From Endotrypanum monterogeii (Eukaryota > Euglenozoa > Kinetoplastea > Trypanosomatida > Trypanosomatidae): a stretch of DNA of 64,000 nucleotides. The notes beneath the pieces are model-generated. The model had not been told where the DNA came from. It ran no database searches and saw only the letters and a list, made by a program, of their open reading frames with translations. The stretch lies in assembly GCA_000333855.2 (NCBI GenBank), contig CM007324.1:51475-115474 (forward strand), given 5' to 3'. Numbering within the stretch: the stretch's first letter is position 1; each line of letters starts with the position of its first letter. The position numbers and the translations under genes were made by a program. This document shows positions 52,169-63,180 of this stretch, piece by piece.

Positions 52169-53192
52169 CGACGAGCATTCTGCTGGGGGCGGGCGCGGCG
52201 TAAATATCAATGCGCACCCATTCCACCCCTCACGCGCCCTTCCCTTTTTGTTTGTTTGTTTTTCTGCTCATAAACTTTTTTTTTTAGCTGGCGTCTGTCT
52301 CAATGTGTTCCGCTGTGATGCGAGAAGGGGGTAGGGAGCTTCGCAAGGTATCCCGAGAACGGCTCCCTCTGCGGCAGAGAAGGGCACACACGCCTTGGTA
52401 CACCAATGACAAAAAAAAAAAAAGACACCTATACGTGCGTGTATTTTATTTCTCTTCTATATATATATATATATGTGTGTGTGTCTCCCTCCCCATCCCA
52501 CACGCGCGCATTTTGTTTTGATTTAATGATTTATACCTTCGCAGTTGTTTAGAACATGTACAAGGGCTTCATGCACCTAATCCCAAGTGCTCGTGTCTCT
52601 GTGTATATGCATGTGAGCAAGGGCTAAGGATACAGTAACAGCAGACTCGGTTATACAAGCCACCCCTCCTTCTGTTGTACGCACCCTAGCTACCCCAACA
52701 CACACGCACGCACATGCCGCCACCATTTCTGTTATACATGCTATACGTTTGGCTTTTATATCCACCGTTTTTTTTTTGTTGTTGTTCTTGTTGTTGCTGC
52801 TGGGGGTGGGGGGGAGAGGTTGTTTTTGTGCTCTTTCCCTCCCTCCCTCCCCCCCCCCCCTCGTCCCCCCCAAGTCCCCCAGGAAAAAAAAAAGTCTTCT
52901 TCTTTTGGCTCAAGTGTTTGCATGCCTTTCGTCTCACCCTTCCCCGCTTCTCATTGCTTCTTTATTGAATGATATATAATGCAACTGGTTTCCTTTCCTC
53001 TCACGAAATACGTCAGCATTAACAATGACTCTGTGTACACGCTAACTCTGTTCTCCCTGGCTTTTGAGAGGGTAACGTCTGGCCATGTTGACTCACAACC
53101 AATGTGTGCCGCTGGGGAGGCCCGGCCCCTGCGACGCCGAACTGCCTGTTGTGCTACCCCCACCCCCATCCTCTTCACCTCTCCCTCGTTCG

Positions 53193-53252
<60 letters not shown>

Positions 53253-53322
53253 GAGTAGAAACACTCCAGCAAGCCTTTGCCCTTGCACTCTTCCCCCTTT
53301 CGTTCGGGTGAACTAGAGAGAG
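52169..53322. other. Intergenic region
   Basis: T-run near 52277-52286, A-run at 52409-52421, (TA)n at 52458-52474, (TTG)n at 52776-52796, C-run at 52848-52861, A-run near 52883, and a compound (CA)n-(TA)n repeat at 53196-53244. No gene is supported. Confidence 0.7.
53196..53244. repeat. (CA)n followed by (TA)n microsatellite
   Basis: About 26 bases of alternating CA run directly into about 22 of alternating TA, less than 80 bases before the ATG at 53323, so in the presumed 5' leader of that gene. Confidence 0.95.
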
Positions 53323-53895
53323 ATGACCCACACGGCACCCAAAGCGCTTCACAAGCACGTCAAGGGCACAAACGTGGAGGTGCGCAAGGAAGTTGCAGAC
53401 GACGACACCGACCCGCAGTTGGCCCTCCTCTACTCGATTCACCCGGACGATGAGACGGAGCTGCGCTGGTTCCACAACACGCTGCGACCAGAGCGCAACC
53501 TGGTCCACCCCTCCGACGCCTTCCTGCATGGAATCAAGGCCCTCCACCCAGCGGCCGTGTTTAACACCTTCGACACAAAGAAGGCAAAGCTTCGACGACT
53601 CACGAAGCACGAAAAGGATAAAGCGACTGCTATGAAACGCCGTAAGAAGGAACTGGTACCCACTGCTGCGTACAAGGCGGCCGTTAATCCCCACAAGACC
53701 CCACGTACCGGCGGGGCTGCGCCAGCTGACGAAGTGCGCGTCCTGTCGCGAGGAATGAATCCGACGCAGAAGGCGCGTAGCCGCACACGGGCTGCCCATA
53801 AATCCGGTAAGGTGGTCAGTGGCGATGATTCGCCAAAGCCCTTCTTCACCAAGTGGAAGAAGCGCAAGTACGAAAAGATCGGTCGTGGTTTGTGA
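53323..53895 (+). CDS. Small basic protein, possibly nucleolar
   Basis: The predicted protein has 190 residues with a strong positive charge, especially in the second half (runs such as 'KRRKKE' and 'KWKKRKYEKIG'). The first half is more mixed and contains 'DPQLALLYSIHPDDETELRWFHNTLRPERN'-like acidic/aromatic text that looks folded. The charge profile fits a ribosome-biogenesis or RNA-binding factor of the nucleolus. That is inference; no family was recognised and there is no signal peptide or membrane segment. The gene has a normal ATG context and a clear stop. Confidence 0.65.
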   Translation: MTHTAPKALHKHVKGTNVEVRKEVADDDTDPQLALLYSIHPDDETELRWFHNTLRPERNLVHPSDAFLHGIKALHPAAVFNTFDTKKAKLRRLTKHEKDKATAMKRRKKELVPTAAYKAAVNPHKTPRTGGAAPADEVRVLSRGMNPTQKARSRTRAAHKSGKVVSGDDSPKPFFTKWKKRKYEKIGRGL

Positions 53896-54718
53896 CGGTG
53901 TGTGTCAGTGCTTGTGTATCAGGTGTTACCGCTGAGCTCAGTTGCACACCACGCACTCATCTTGTCCCACACACATCCTTCTCTCGCCCTTGCTCAGTGC
54001 TGAGGTTTCAGTGCACTTGTTGTTGTTAAGAATACGCGTAAGTCCATTCATCGATCCCCTTCCTCCTCCTCGCGGAGCCACACGACCCAGTGAAATAAAT
54101 GACAAGAAACATATATGGAAGAGAAGGGGAGAAGCTGCTTCTGTACGGTAAAGGCGTAAAAGGTGCACTGGTATGAAAAAAAAAAAAACGTGCATGTTTT
54201 TGTTGGCGGTATATATATATATATATTTATTTATATTTATATTTATATTCTTTTTGTTTCTTGTCAGAGCGAGAATCCTACCGCGGGGGTGCACGGGGAC
54301 GGTGTAGAGGGGTCCCCTCTCCGCTGGCGCTCTCTTCCCCGTCGGCAACGGTGTCTAGTCCCCCTCCATCCTCGCGCATGAGTTCGCTCTAAGCCTTGCC
54401 CTTCCACTACCCCCTCCTCCTACGTATCCGACTGCTGCTAATGCCTGACAGTCCCGACTGTCTCCCACCCACGCACCCACCCCCACACTCTCTCAGGGCC
54501 CCGTCCTGCCGGTTTCTCTCTCCCCCACCCCTCCGAGATAAAAGCACTGAGGGTGGACAATACGTGGGTGCTGCTTCGGTTGTTGCTGTCGTTGCATGCG
54601 CCACGGCATCCACACACACACACAGGGACTCGCCTTGACCTCTTCCTCACTGCCGACGTCGTTTATTAGTTGTGAGAGGTCATCATCATAATAGACGACA
54701 CACACTCCGCCAACTTCC
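53896..54718. other. Intergenic region
   Basis: A-run at 54176-54188, (TA)n-type tract at 54210-54250, pyrimidine-rich stretches at 54395-54425 and 54495-54535, and (CA)n at 54612-54624. No gene is supported. Confidence 0.7.
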
Positions 54719-55780
54719 ATGTGGCGCGCAGGGAACGCGACGGCGCTGCCAGACCGCGTGCTTTGCACGTCTCGACGGTACAAGGCCTATGTACTCAAGT
54801 TCTTGCGCGGCCAGTTGCCCCACGACCTCAAAGACTGTGCTGGTGCGCTTGGTTGCTTGTATGGAACGCTGCCAGATGTCGATGAGTACCGACAATTTGT
54901 GGTGCCGCTACAGGTGCTCCAGCAGTACCACCAGCTGGGGTACGCGAAGCTTCCCATGCAGGTGCTGGACCCGCCACAGGTAGACATTCTCGCGGACGAG
55001 GTAAACCAACTCGCGAACAACGTCGAGCACCACCCCAAGTCAGAGCATCTCTACGCTACCTCGCTCGCTGACTTGACCGGTGGCCCCCTTTTCTACTGTC
55101 AAGGCCAGTGGCGGTGCGCGTGGGGAATGCACGACCTCGTGTATCTGCCGACACTGACCGTCGCTGCGTCGCAGGCGCTCGGCAATCGCCTCGTGCGGCT
55201 ATGGTACGACGAGGTCTTCATGAAGGAGGCCCGCACTGGACCTTGTGTGCCGTGGCAACAAAATTCAGTGCGCTGGCAACACATGACACCGGTGAACCAC
55301 GTAAGCATCATGGTCGCACTCGACACCCTCAACAAAGACCGCGGTGCACCTTGCTTGATTCCTGGCAGCCACCGCTGGCGCGACGGCCAGCTGCTGCCGC
55401 CTGTGCCATATGATCCCACGCAGAGCGAAGCGCAGCAGCTGAATACGATTTGGGACATCACCACCGATGATGAACAGGAAATGCTCGCCGACACACCGCC
55501 CGTCACTGTGGATCTGCGCCGCGGTGAGGCGCTGCTGATCCACCCAAAGACACTGTTTGCAACGCACGGCAATCGCTCCCTCGAAGCGGCGCGATGCTGT
55601 TGCGTGCACTACATGGGTGAAGAAACCTACGCAGTGCAGGATGGTCCATTGCTGCCGCACACCACCCGCTTCCGCGCCGGCGCTCGTATCAGCGGACCGT
55701 TCTTCCCGGTCGTCTTTGACCCAGCGATGACGGAGGATCTTCTGATGCTGGAAAATGAGGCGGATGGCGCCGCCCCTTGA
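54719..55780 (+). CDS. PhyH-family protein lacking iron-binding HxD motif
   Basis: The predicted protein has 353 residues and resembles phytanoyl-CoA dioxygenase, a Fe(II)/2-oxoglutarate enzyme family. After a helical N-terminus, 'QQYHQLGYAKLPMQVLD' matches the family's opening strand. The core is 'NHVSIMVALDTLNKDRGAPCLIPGSHRW' at about 198-225. A late 'GEALLIHPKTLFATHGNRS' carries the distal His. The site that should read P-W-H-x-D reads P-W-Q-Q-N (residues 178-182), so two of the three iron ligands are replaced (His to Gln, Asp to Asn). Hydroxylase activity is therefore unlikely unless metal binding is unusual. No targeting signal is clear. It is the last confident + strand gene before the compositionally odd region. 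Confidence 0.8.
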   Translation: MWRAGNATALPDRVLCTSRRYKAYVLKFLRGQLPHDLKDCAGALGCLYGTLPDVDEYRQFVVPLQVLQQYHQLGYAKLPMQVLDPPQVDILADEVNQLANNVEHHPKSEHLYATSLADLTGGPLFYCQGQWRCAWGMHDLVYLPTLTVAASQALGNRLVRLWYDEVFMKEARTGPCVPWQQNSVRWQHMTPVNHVSIMVALDTLNKDRGAPCLIPGSHRWRDGQLLPPVPYDPTQSEAQQLNTIWDITTDDEQEMLADTPPVTVDLRRGEALLIHPKTLFATHGNRSLEAARCCCVHYMGEETYAVQDGPLLPHTTRFRAGARISGPFFPVVFDPAMTEDLLMLENEADGAAP

Positions 55781-55918
55781 GAGAGGGTCACCGTGGCGTT
55801 TGAGAGACGCTTGTCACTGCACACATTTTTTCAGCTGCGGTCCGAGTCGTGGCACTTTTCGGGGTCGCCCGTGCGATGGCACCCGCGGCATCCCCTCAAT
55901 CGAAGTCAACAAATCCTC
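55781..55918. other. Short 3' flank of the PhyH gene
   Basis: Ordinary-looking flank with a T-run near 55827-55832 and mixed composition up to the A-run at 55921-55931, where the lopsided sequence begins. No feature beyond 3' UTR is seen. Confidence 0.5.
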
Positions 55919-58900
55919 GAAGAAAAAAAAAACAAGAGAGCGAGACACGTCGTACCCCACACCGCCTAAACACCCCCCTCCCCGCGCGGACGATATGCCC
56001 AGGCACCCCACCCCACAAAGGCCTACCCACACCCCACCCTCAAAAAAAAACACCCACCCACCCCCGCCGCGCGCGCGCCTTCCCCACGCCATGCCGGCCG
56101 CCCACCCGGGCAACACCCTGCCGGGCCCTCCATAAACCCAGGGCGGCACACGCCCACTGATGATACCATGCCAGCAGCCTCCGCAGCACGCACCAATTGT
56201 AAACAGACATTTTGTTCCACACAACCCCCTGTTTTCCCCCAATTCTGTCGCAAAAGGTGCCGGGGAGGGGAAGGGCCCCAGGTCTCAGCAAACGCCAAAG
56301 ACGAGAACCCCAACCAAAACAACAAGCCCCCAGGACCCAACGCGCCACCAAACCCCCCGGAAGCAGGACCCCACACGCGCACACAGACATACACAAAAGC
56401 CCATCCGCAGAAGTAAATCCTGGAAATAAAAGTTTGACGGGGAACCCAAACCGAGCGCAACCCCATGCATCAGCGGGTTTGAGATCACAAAGGCGGAAAC
56501 TGTAAAATTTTTCAACGACTATTTTCTCAGTTGATTTTGAAGCCTTTTGTAGAAACCAATTCGAAGCAGCCCATGCGCTCCCTACTAACCCCAAAGTTGA
56601 CACAGGTGACCCCACCCCCGAAATAAAAAGACGTCTGCTAACGAGCCTGGTTAGCATGCCACAGTGCCAATATGTTCGTAAAGCCTGTGGGACGCAGTTG
56701 TCCAGACAAAAAAAAAAATAAACGTCTCATACCGACAATCCCAAATTGAAGAATACCCAACAACCCAGACATGAAATCGGTGGGCTGCAGTAAAAAGTTC
56801 AACTGAGAAACATGACCGTATCAAAGACGCTGCAGCCTTCTGAATTTACGCAACGTAGCCCCCTCATAGCGCAGCTAAAACGGTTCTTACTTATCACGGT
56901 ATTCCTTTTTTTTTCTGATAAACCAGAGATGATCCTCACCTTCAGATTTCTATAAAGGGTGAAGTTGTAGCATCGAAGACGGGGAGGAATGAGGTTCAAT
57001 GGAAACAGTACCGTGAGCTTTGCTTTGCTGGAAATAGATGTCCGTGAACTTTTAAACCCGAGCCACCACACCCGCAAGGAGCCCCAACTAATGACAACTA
57101 AAAGGGTATATAATCAGTATACGGCAATTCCCTTTTGTTTGCACGATCGCTCATTTCAAAAGTCTTCACCGCGTCTTTCTTACAACTAGAAGCCGCTCAC
57201 CGGGGAGAGCTTCCGGCAACACCAACTATTACCGTGCAGCTTTCCACATTTTGCACCCCAGGGAGCGACGGGGGTATCCCAAAAGAATGGGGAAAACCCG
57301 CCACACCGCGGCAAGCAGGCGGTAATAAACCCAAGGCCGGCAACACGCAAACCGAGAATGTCCCCACCGCCGGATAATAAAGGACCCCAGGCTCACCCTC
57401 GCGGAATTCGAAAAAGGCAGTGCAGGTGCGACCCCGAAGGCCCGTCAAACACCAAGGGGCAGCGAGCAAAACACGTTCCCACAAACCCAGAGGCAGCAAC
57501 CTAATGGCGCGAATTCCAGGAGACCAACAAGGAAAGCACCCAAAGAATCCACCCAGAACTTCTTCCAATACATCATGGCCGGAAAATGCCTGGAAGCCGT
57601 TGGGCCACAAAAACCCACTGCCGTCCCCCTGTCCTTAGAAACCCCCCCCCTCCGCAGCAACAGGGATCCAATGAGAAGCGCGCCACCATTCTCCGTGTTG
57701 AAATTGGTTTCCTAAACAGTGTGACAAGCAGCTTTGGCAGGGAACAACATGACAATTTTTTCGGTGGGGTTTTGGGCCTCGGCAACTGCTGATTTCCACA
57801 TGTGGATGCGGCCAACCTGGAAATGATGAGGTGGGATGGAGAAGGTTTTCAAACGAGTTCTACACAACAAAAAAATGCTTGGAGGGCTCGAGTTCTCAAC
57901 CTCGACACGTCCGGGAATGGAAATTTCTGTCTCTTTTCTGGAATAATATCTGCCTCTTAAAAGTTAGCTACATTTCTATAAGGCACACCGTTTTCAAAGG
58001 CTCCCACGTGCTGTTCGGCAAATCCTTCGAAAACCAGACCCCGCAACCGATAACACTTACGAAATAAAAACACAACCCTTCCCTCAAGACGTGTAATTTA
58101 AAATCAAGCGCGGCCGAATGCATGATGGGGCTTTCGGCTGCTCTGCCATTTTTTCCGTTCCGTGCATCCACATTCAAATAGCAGCAACTATCAATCATAA
58201 AAAGTTGGTTTCGTATAGCACCTTAGAGTTTTGAAGGCTCCAACCGCGTGGTCCAGGTAGCAAACTGAGTGGCCAGGAAAAAGTATGATAAGCATTCCTT
58301 TACAGAAGGGGCAATGGGGAAGCAATTGGGTGTTGGGAAGCGGGTGCTGCCACACCCCGCTGTGCCACGCAATGGAGCAGAATGGAAAACACAACCTGAA
58401 ACCAGCTGGTGGTTTGATACATGCATTTTTTGTTTTTCCTGACACAATCCGAAATCATACTAGCCACGCGGCAGTCCTGTACAAGAAGCGCTCGCAACAT
58501 GTAAGTGAAAGGGACCCCAAAGGAGCTTGTACACGAGAAAAAACCACCCCCGTAAAGAACACCTGCCAAGGAAATAGCTGACCGATAACAACATTAGGAT
58601 TTCACTGATATAAACCAGAAAGGTATTAGAAAAAGAGTCAAAAAAAAGCCGAACAACTTGATCTTGTGCTGCCTGAATTTGATCTGTTTTTTTTTTTAAT
58701 AGGGTCAATAAAAAGCCGGCGTATGACTGATATCCATATGGACTGTGAGGGTTTTTTCAAGTGTAAACAAACAAACAACAAAATTGCAATCACTTCCGGT
58801 TGTGGATGGTGCGGAACGGGCAATTTGTGATTATACTTAAAGAAGCAGCTAGATCCAAATATACGTTAAAACCCCTTAATTCGTTGAAAGGGTGTGGTTC

Positions 58901-60030
58901 GGCGATGCGGTAGGAGGAGCCTGGCTACCCCGCCGGGTAAAAACACCGCGGCCAAAGAGCCGCCAGGGAAGCAACGCTCCCGCGCGTGTTATAAATATAT
59001 ATTGCAACACTACTGCCACACGCATGCTCGAGTAAATATGAAAACATAATTGATATAAAACTCGTCTTCGACAATGAAAGATAACGTTGAGTATGAAAAA
59101 TGATCGCGGGAGCCACACCACCAGCCACAAACCCCCAGGATTGCAGTGACGTTTGGCCGGCCATTCAAGAAGGATTAGGCCCAGATGATGCCAAAACCCG
59201 GGTCGGGGTGCGGTTGGCTTGGGGTGGGCCGTGCGGCTCCGGCTGCGGGGAGCGGGGCGTGCAGGTAATCCAAAAATATGGAACCACACCGAGCAAGAAC
59301 CAGAAACGAAAGTCTTCCGAGAATTTACGTATGGAGTGTGTCTGGATGACCATGTTTTGTGCTCGCAGCAACTGAAACAGCATCCGTCAGGAAATGCACA
59401 CCAGCCGCCCCACGGTCGACCCAGAATTCTGGGGAGTTGTTGCTGTATATTGGATTCCCCCTTCACGTTTTGCAGTTTTCAATTTTTTCCCTGTCTTGGG
59501 CGTATGTATCTAGATACATCATGGTTTGGTAAAGACATATCCGAGAAAAGTGCATCGGGGCATGCTTAACCCCTTTCCCCGAACAAAGCCTCCCGGTGGC
59601 AAACATCCCTTGCCGGCGCGGGCTTATCGGCGCCAGTGGGCCCGTTTTGGAATTGGTTAGCGGACAAAAAAATAGAGAAATGGCCTGGGACTACCGGGGT
59701 GAGGAAATTCAATCGAACCAAGCTTAGTTCATATTCGATGAAAGAAGAGCAAGTATTATCTAATTCTCGACCAAAATAGGCCCCTGAAAGTTCTTTCACA
59801 ACCAAGCAGGGTTCTGGTAAAATGGGGGTCGTTTTTATACCTCTCACATATATTTTTTTTTCAAATGTGAATTACTACGGGGGACTCTCTTGCCGTCGCC
59901 TTCTCCCCTCACTATCCTCCTCTCTGGGGCGGTCTCGCTTTCTTCTTTGCGTCGACGAAGAGAGGGTCCTGGGAGGAACTACCTCCTCGCGACGAGCAGC
60001 TTTCCGGGCATGTAAGCAATTTTCGGGCTA

Positions 60031-60459
60031 ACTATCACGTGCCCTCCTCAACGGCACCCTTTTCCTCGGTGAGTGTGAAGCTAAAGCAGGAAAAGATAAT
60101 CTAGAAGCCGAGGCAGGAAGAGATAATCGAGAAGCCAGAGCGGGAAGAGAGTCACGGCCCTGATCGCGCGGGGATGGCGGCGGCGCTGGGGAAAGTAGGC
60201 GTTCGGGTTCGGGAGGGAGTGGGTCGGGGAGGTGGAACACCCCCAAAAGGAACAAAGATAACTTCACACTGAAGCCGATGTCTTCAAAGGGCACGTCGTC
60301 GATCCTGTATTTTGTCCGGGGATCGCACAGTCCAGGGCAGTACATTGGGTGCTCCGGGGTCTCCTCGTACCGATGGTTACCCCTCACAAGTGTTTGCATG
60401 TATTTCGGTGTGATAACGAAGGGATTCTGCAGTAATGAGTAATTTACTCTGATTAACAT
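60031..60459 (-). CDS. Uncertain 142-residue open frame
   Basis: An ATG-initiated frame on the minus strand with an in-frame stop just upstream. Its first 75 residues have a balanced, protein-like mix (for example 'EHPMYCPGLCDPRTKYR'). The rest is Pro/Arg/Ser/Leu-rich and translates a degenerate tandem repeat at about 60078-60152. No family was recognised. It may be a remnant or a chance frame in an oddly composed region. Confidence 0.25.
60078..60152. repeat. Degenerate tandem repeat, about 24-base unit
   Basis: About three imperfect copies of a purine-rich unit containing 'gaagc..gg(c/a)gg..agagataatc' follow one another. Copies differ by several bases each. Confidence 0.6.
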
Positions 60460-60492
60460 TAATCAGTATCTCGAGTATTTTCGTCTCGCCGT

Positions 60493-60510
60493 GCGGTCTG
60501 TTTCAGACCA
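60493..60510. other. Short perfect hairpin
   Basis: 'GGTCTG' and its reverse complement 'CAGACC' are separated by three T, giving a six-pair stem with a tight loop. No transcript or terminator role is implied, because trypanosomatids do not use such terminators. Confidence 0.5.
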
Positions 60511-60654
60511 CCTGACGTATTCCGCGGTGATAGATGGGTTTTCCAGGCGTAAAAAGCAGATGATGAAGAATCTGTGTTTTCATAACGAATGCTGTGGAAA
60601 AAAGAAAGTATGAGAATGGTGAAAGCTCGAAGCTCTTCTCTACATGTTACCCCC

Positions 60655-60968
60655 TCCCCTTTCGCAGCTCTTGCTAAATGAGGGTCAAAACAGGTGCGAG
60701 CCCACTGCCCTGCCTGTTACTTCTATTCGCAGCTTTCGCTGGTAGTGTTTCGGGGGTGAGCGCGCAGTCCTTCGGTAGAGGCAGCGACGCGAGTACCTGT
60801 TCCTTCTTAATCGTGGCGCCACCATTCACTATTAGTGTTTGCCTGATTGAAAATTTATTTGAAAATCACAGTATACTCTTCGGGGAAAACCAATGCCTTG
60901 AAATTTCTTTTAATCTTTGGCGTTGGAGTGATCGTATCCAAAGTCAAATCAATAATCTTTTTGTTTGA
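60655..60968 (+). pseudogene. Possible truncated secreted-protein gene (signal peptide only)
   Basis: A pyrimidine tract ending in GCAG (about 60655-60667) stands 11 bases before the ATG at 60678. The first 40 residues form a textbook signal peptide: basic start, 'LPCLLLLFAAFAGSVSG', then Ala-Gln-type cleavage context near residue 30. About 20 more protein-like residues with a Cys follow. From about codon 55 the frame enters AT-rich sequence and ends at 60968. It looks like the 5' end of a surface or secreted protein gene whose remainder was lost. An intact small secreted protein of 96 residues is the alternative. Confidence 0.4.
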
Positions 60969-62748
60969 GTCATTCCTGGGGGAAGCTTTTCAGCATTTTT
61001 TATTTGTGCTTCTTTTTCTGGTCCACACGGCTTCCACTGCTTGAGGCCAGCGGCGTTTGCTTTTCTCCACACACAGCGGGTATTTTCTAGGAAAAGATAA
61101 ATACCACCTTCTGTCTTCGGAAAGCAGTTATTTTCAAGATGTTCCAGTGGGGCGTTTGCATGTCCTATTTCTCGGCTCATTTCTTCTGCTGTTTTCCGTT
61201 CCACTCCAGATTTTACTACAAACACCTGTAACCGTAGCTCGGGGAAGGGGGTATTTGTGTGTGTGTCAAATGGTTTTGGTAATCTATTGGCGCTGGTAGT
61301 TTGATTGAAGGGACGGGGAAGAAATATTTGCCCGCGCCAACCCCGTTTGTCATCTGGCTGGTTGTGGGGCATCAAATGCTAGCCAGGGTTCTTGAATCTT
61401 TTAACTGCCGGTTCCGTCTGCAAGAAAAGGTGGTTCTCTGAAGAAAGCAGGCGTTATGTTGAGGAAAATCGCCGGAGATGTGGTTTCCGCATTAAAAACT
61501 ACTAAGCATGCGGTGCGTGTGATCGAAATGCGGTAAGATCTTTAGAATCCTTTACATGGTAGAGTTTTTTTTTTTTGTCGCGAGGTACAGTTATTGCTTT
61601 GGATGTGCCTGGGAGAATAAAGGCAGAGGGATTCCTTTTTATTTGTGGAGAAATGAAGCAGATCAAAAGCCTAGGTGTTTCTAAGCTAGTCGAAGGGTGA
61701 AAAATAAAGTCGTGCAGCATGCATGCGTGTTTTTTGGGCTTCTTATGGCGAGGGCGGGGAAAAACGGTCGTGGATATTGAAGATCGTTAGGTGGGACGCT
61801 GAACTGCGCAGTGCTAGGAAATGGAAGGGTCTACCCAGGGTAAAAACAAGAAAGGAAATTGGGGGTCTTGCTGGGGTGCGTGGTTTCTTCTAGAGGGCTG
61901 GGGGGTCGGTGCCGTTTCCTCTCAGGAGCCATGCCCCCCGTTATGCTCACCGCTTCTCCGCCCATTTTTGTGGCGCTGTGAAACCAGAGCGAAAAAACTG
62001 GGCTCCCAGGGTGACTTCTAGTTTGTTTAGCTTGTGTCTTCTTAAAGGGGGGTGTTGCGCGGGGCTGGTTTTTATTGTTTCAGCAAATGGTTCGCGGTGT
62101 CGCTTTGGCGTGCTGCCCTATGGTCTCCCTGGCCGTGTGCCGGGGCGGCGGTGTTTGCGTGTTGTTTCTGGTGTCTTCCCCCCAGGGGCCAGGGCCCTCC
62201 GTTCCTTCCCCCGCGTGGGGGGTATGGGGCTATAAAAAGCTGTGGGCGGGGTCTGCGCGCGGCTTCCCCATTCCCCCCGCCAAACCGCCGCGGCGCAGGG
62301 GGGGTGTTCGGGTGGGCGGGCCCGCTAGAAAGATTGTCCCCCCCCGGTTTGTGTGCGGTGTTTTTTTTTTGCCTCCCCCCTGTGGGCGCCGGTTTCGGGC
62401 CATGCCCTTCGCCGCGGGGGGAGGGGGCGGGCCGCTGGCCCCCGCGCGCACCCAACACCACCCAGTGCCCGCCGGGGACGGCGCACCCCACGCCGAGGCA
62501 GGCCGGATCCCGCCCGAGCCAACGCGCCACGTTCGCGTGGACGCCGCGGCAGCATGGAGTACCCCCCCATCTCCGCTGGTGATGTGGTGGGGGTGTTGGG
62601 GGAAAAAAAAGGAGCGAAACGAACATTAATGTGTGGCGGTGTGTGCTGCATGGTGGCGCCCAACCACCCGCCGACGACGGGGGCAAGATGGGCGAGTGAA
62701 ATGGACAGGGGCGGTGGAGGGCCAGGTCGAAGCCCCGAGTAGGGGACG

Positions 62749-63180
62749 TCATGCGCTGATTTTCTTCCTCCTTTCCCCGCCGTCGCTGCGGATGACCGCC
62801 GCGATCAACGCCAAGTTGGCTACTATGATGAGAATGGGGAGGGGGGCAGAAGGGAAAAATCCTTCTTGGCCGCCTGGGGCGGGACATTGTGGGCACAGCG
62901 AGGCAATACACATTCCTATGGGGCCTACTTCTTGGCAGTGCAAACGCTCATATGATATTCCAAGCGTTTCAAAACTTTGAGGTGTTACAGCGAGGCGGCA
63001 TATGCACTGTGACGTGTCTCCAGTGTCTTTGCAACCAGGGGGAGAGCCAGTAGCGTTGGTGGTGGCCTTGTTCCCTGGAATACGGCAAGAGACACGTCAA
63101 CACCCACGACAGCAAGAGTCATCTTTTTTTCCCCCCTTTTTCCGTATTGGGATGGGTACCGTTGTGCTTCGTCTTCTCTT
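62749..63180 (-). pseudogene. Broken 3' end of a membrane-protein gene
   Basis: On the minus strand, one frame is open from just before 63097 to the stop at 62749-62751, with no ATG until late. It reads as an extracellular Cys-rich stretch with an N-A-T glycosylation site, then a membrane segment 'APLPILIIVANLALIAAVI', then a short basic tail. Upstream, a second frame starting at the ATG at 63120-63122 reads 'MTLAVVGVDVSLAVFQ', close in style to the last strands of a Cache sensor domain. The two pieces are joined only by shifting frame near 63050-63075, and a T/C homopolymer at 63123-63140 marks another likely shift. This suggests a decayed type I receptor-like gene transcribed opposite to the rest of the window. 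Confidence 0.4.

Larger units (their letters stand above)
55919..62740. other. Compositionally anomalous island, no recognised gene
   Basis: This 6.8 kb lacks the microsatellites and pyrimidine tracts found everywhere else in the window and contains no protein family I recognise. The + strand is rich in A and C on the left and in G and T on the right. Sample counts over 60 bases: 56281-56340 has A25 C23 G10 T2; 57541-57600 has A20 C18 G11 T11; 61261-61320 has A13 C5 G22 T20; 62101-62160 has A1 C18 G24 T17. The switch lies near 58.5-60 kb. Open frames of 130-200 codons occur on both strands but are expected where T or A is scarce. It could be a convergent strand-switch region, decayed transferred DNA, or an assembly join. 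Possible coding remnants inside are listed separately. Confidence 0.6.

Noticed and set aside
58876..59466. 196-codon minus-strand frame in the island
   Set aside because: Composition is Cys/Trp/Arg-rich without any motif, and it overlaps open frames on the other strand; not supportable as a gene.
60944..61375. About 142-codon minus-strand frame with protein-like mix
   Set aside because: Stops are rare on this strand because the + strand is A-poor here, no family was recognised, and similar-length frames occur in both directions across the island.
55919..62740. Large inverted repeat (palindrome) explaining the opposite skews
   Set aside because: Several segments from the left were compared by eye with reverse complements from the right. 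Only a short resemblance was found (about 57575-57612 against about 61005-61045) and it did not extend.
62072..62911. 279-codon minus-strand frame rich in Pro, Arg and His
   Set aside because: It translates C-run-rich sequence and conflicts with the better-supported membrane-anchor frame at 62749.
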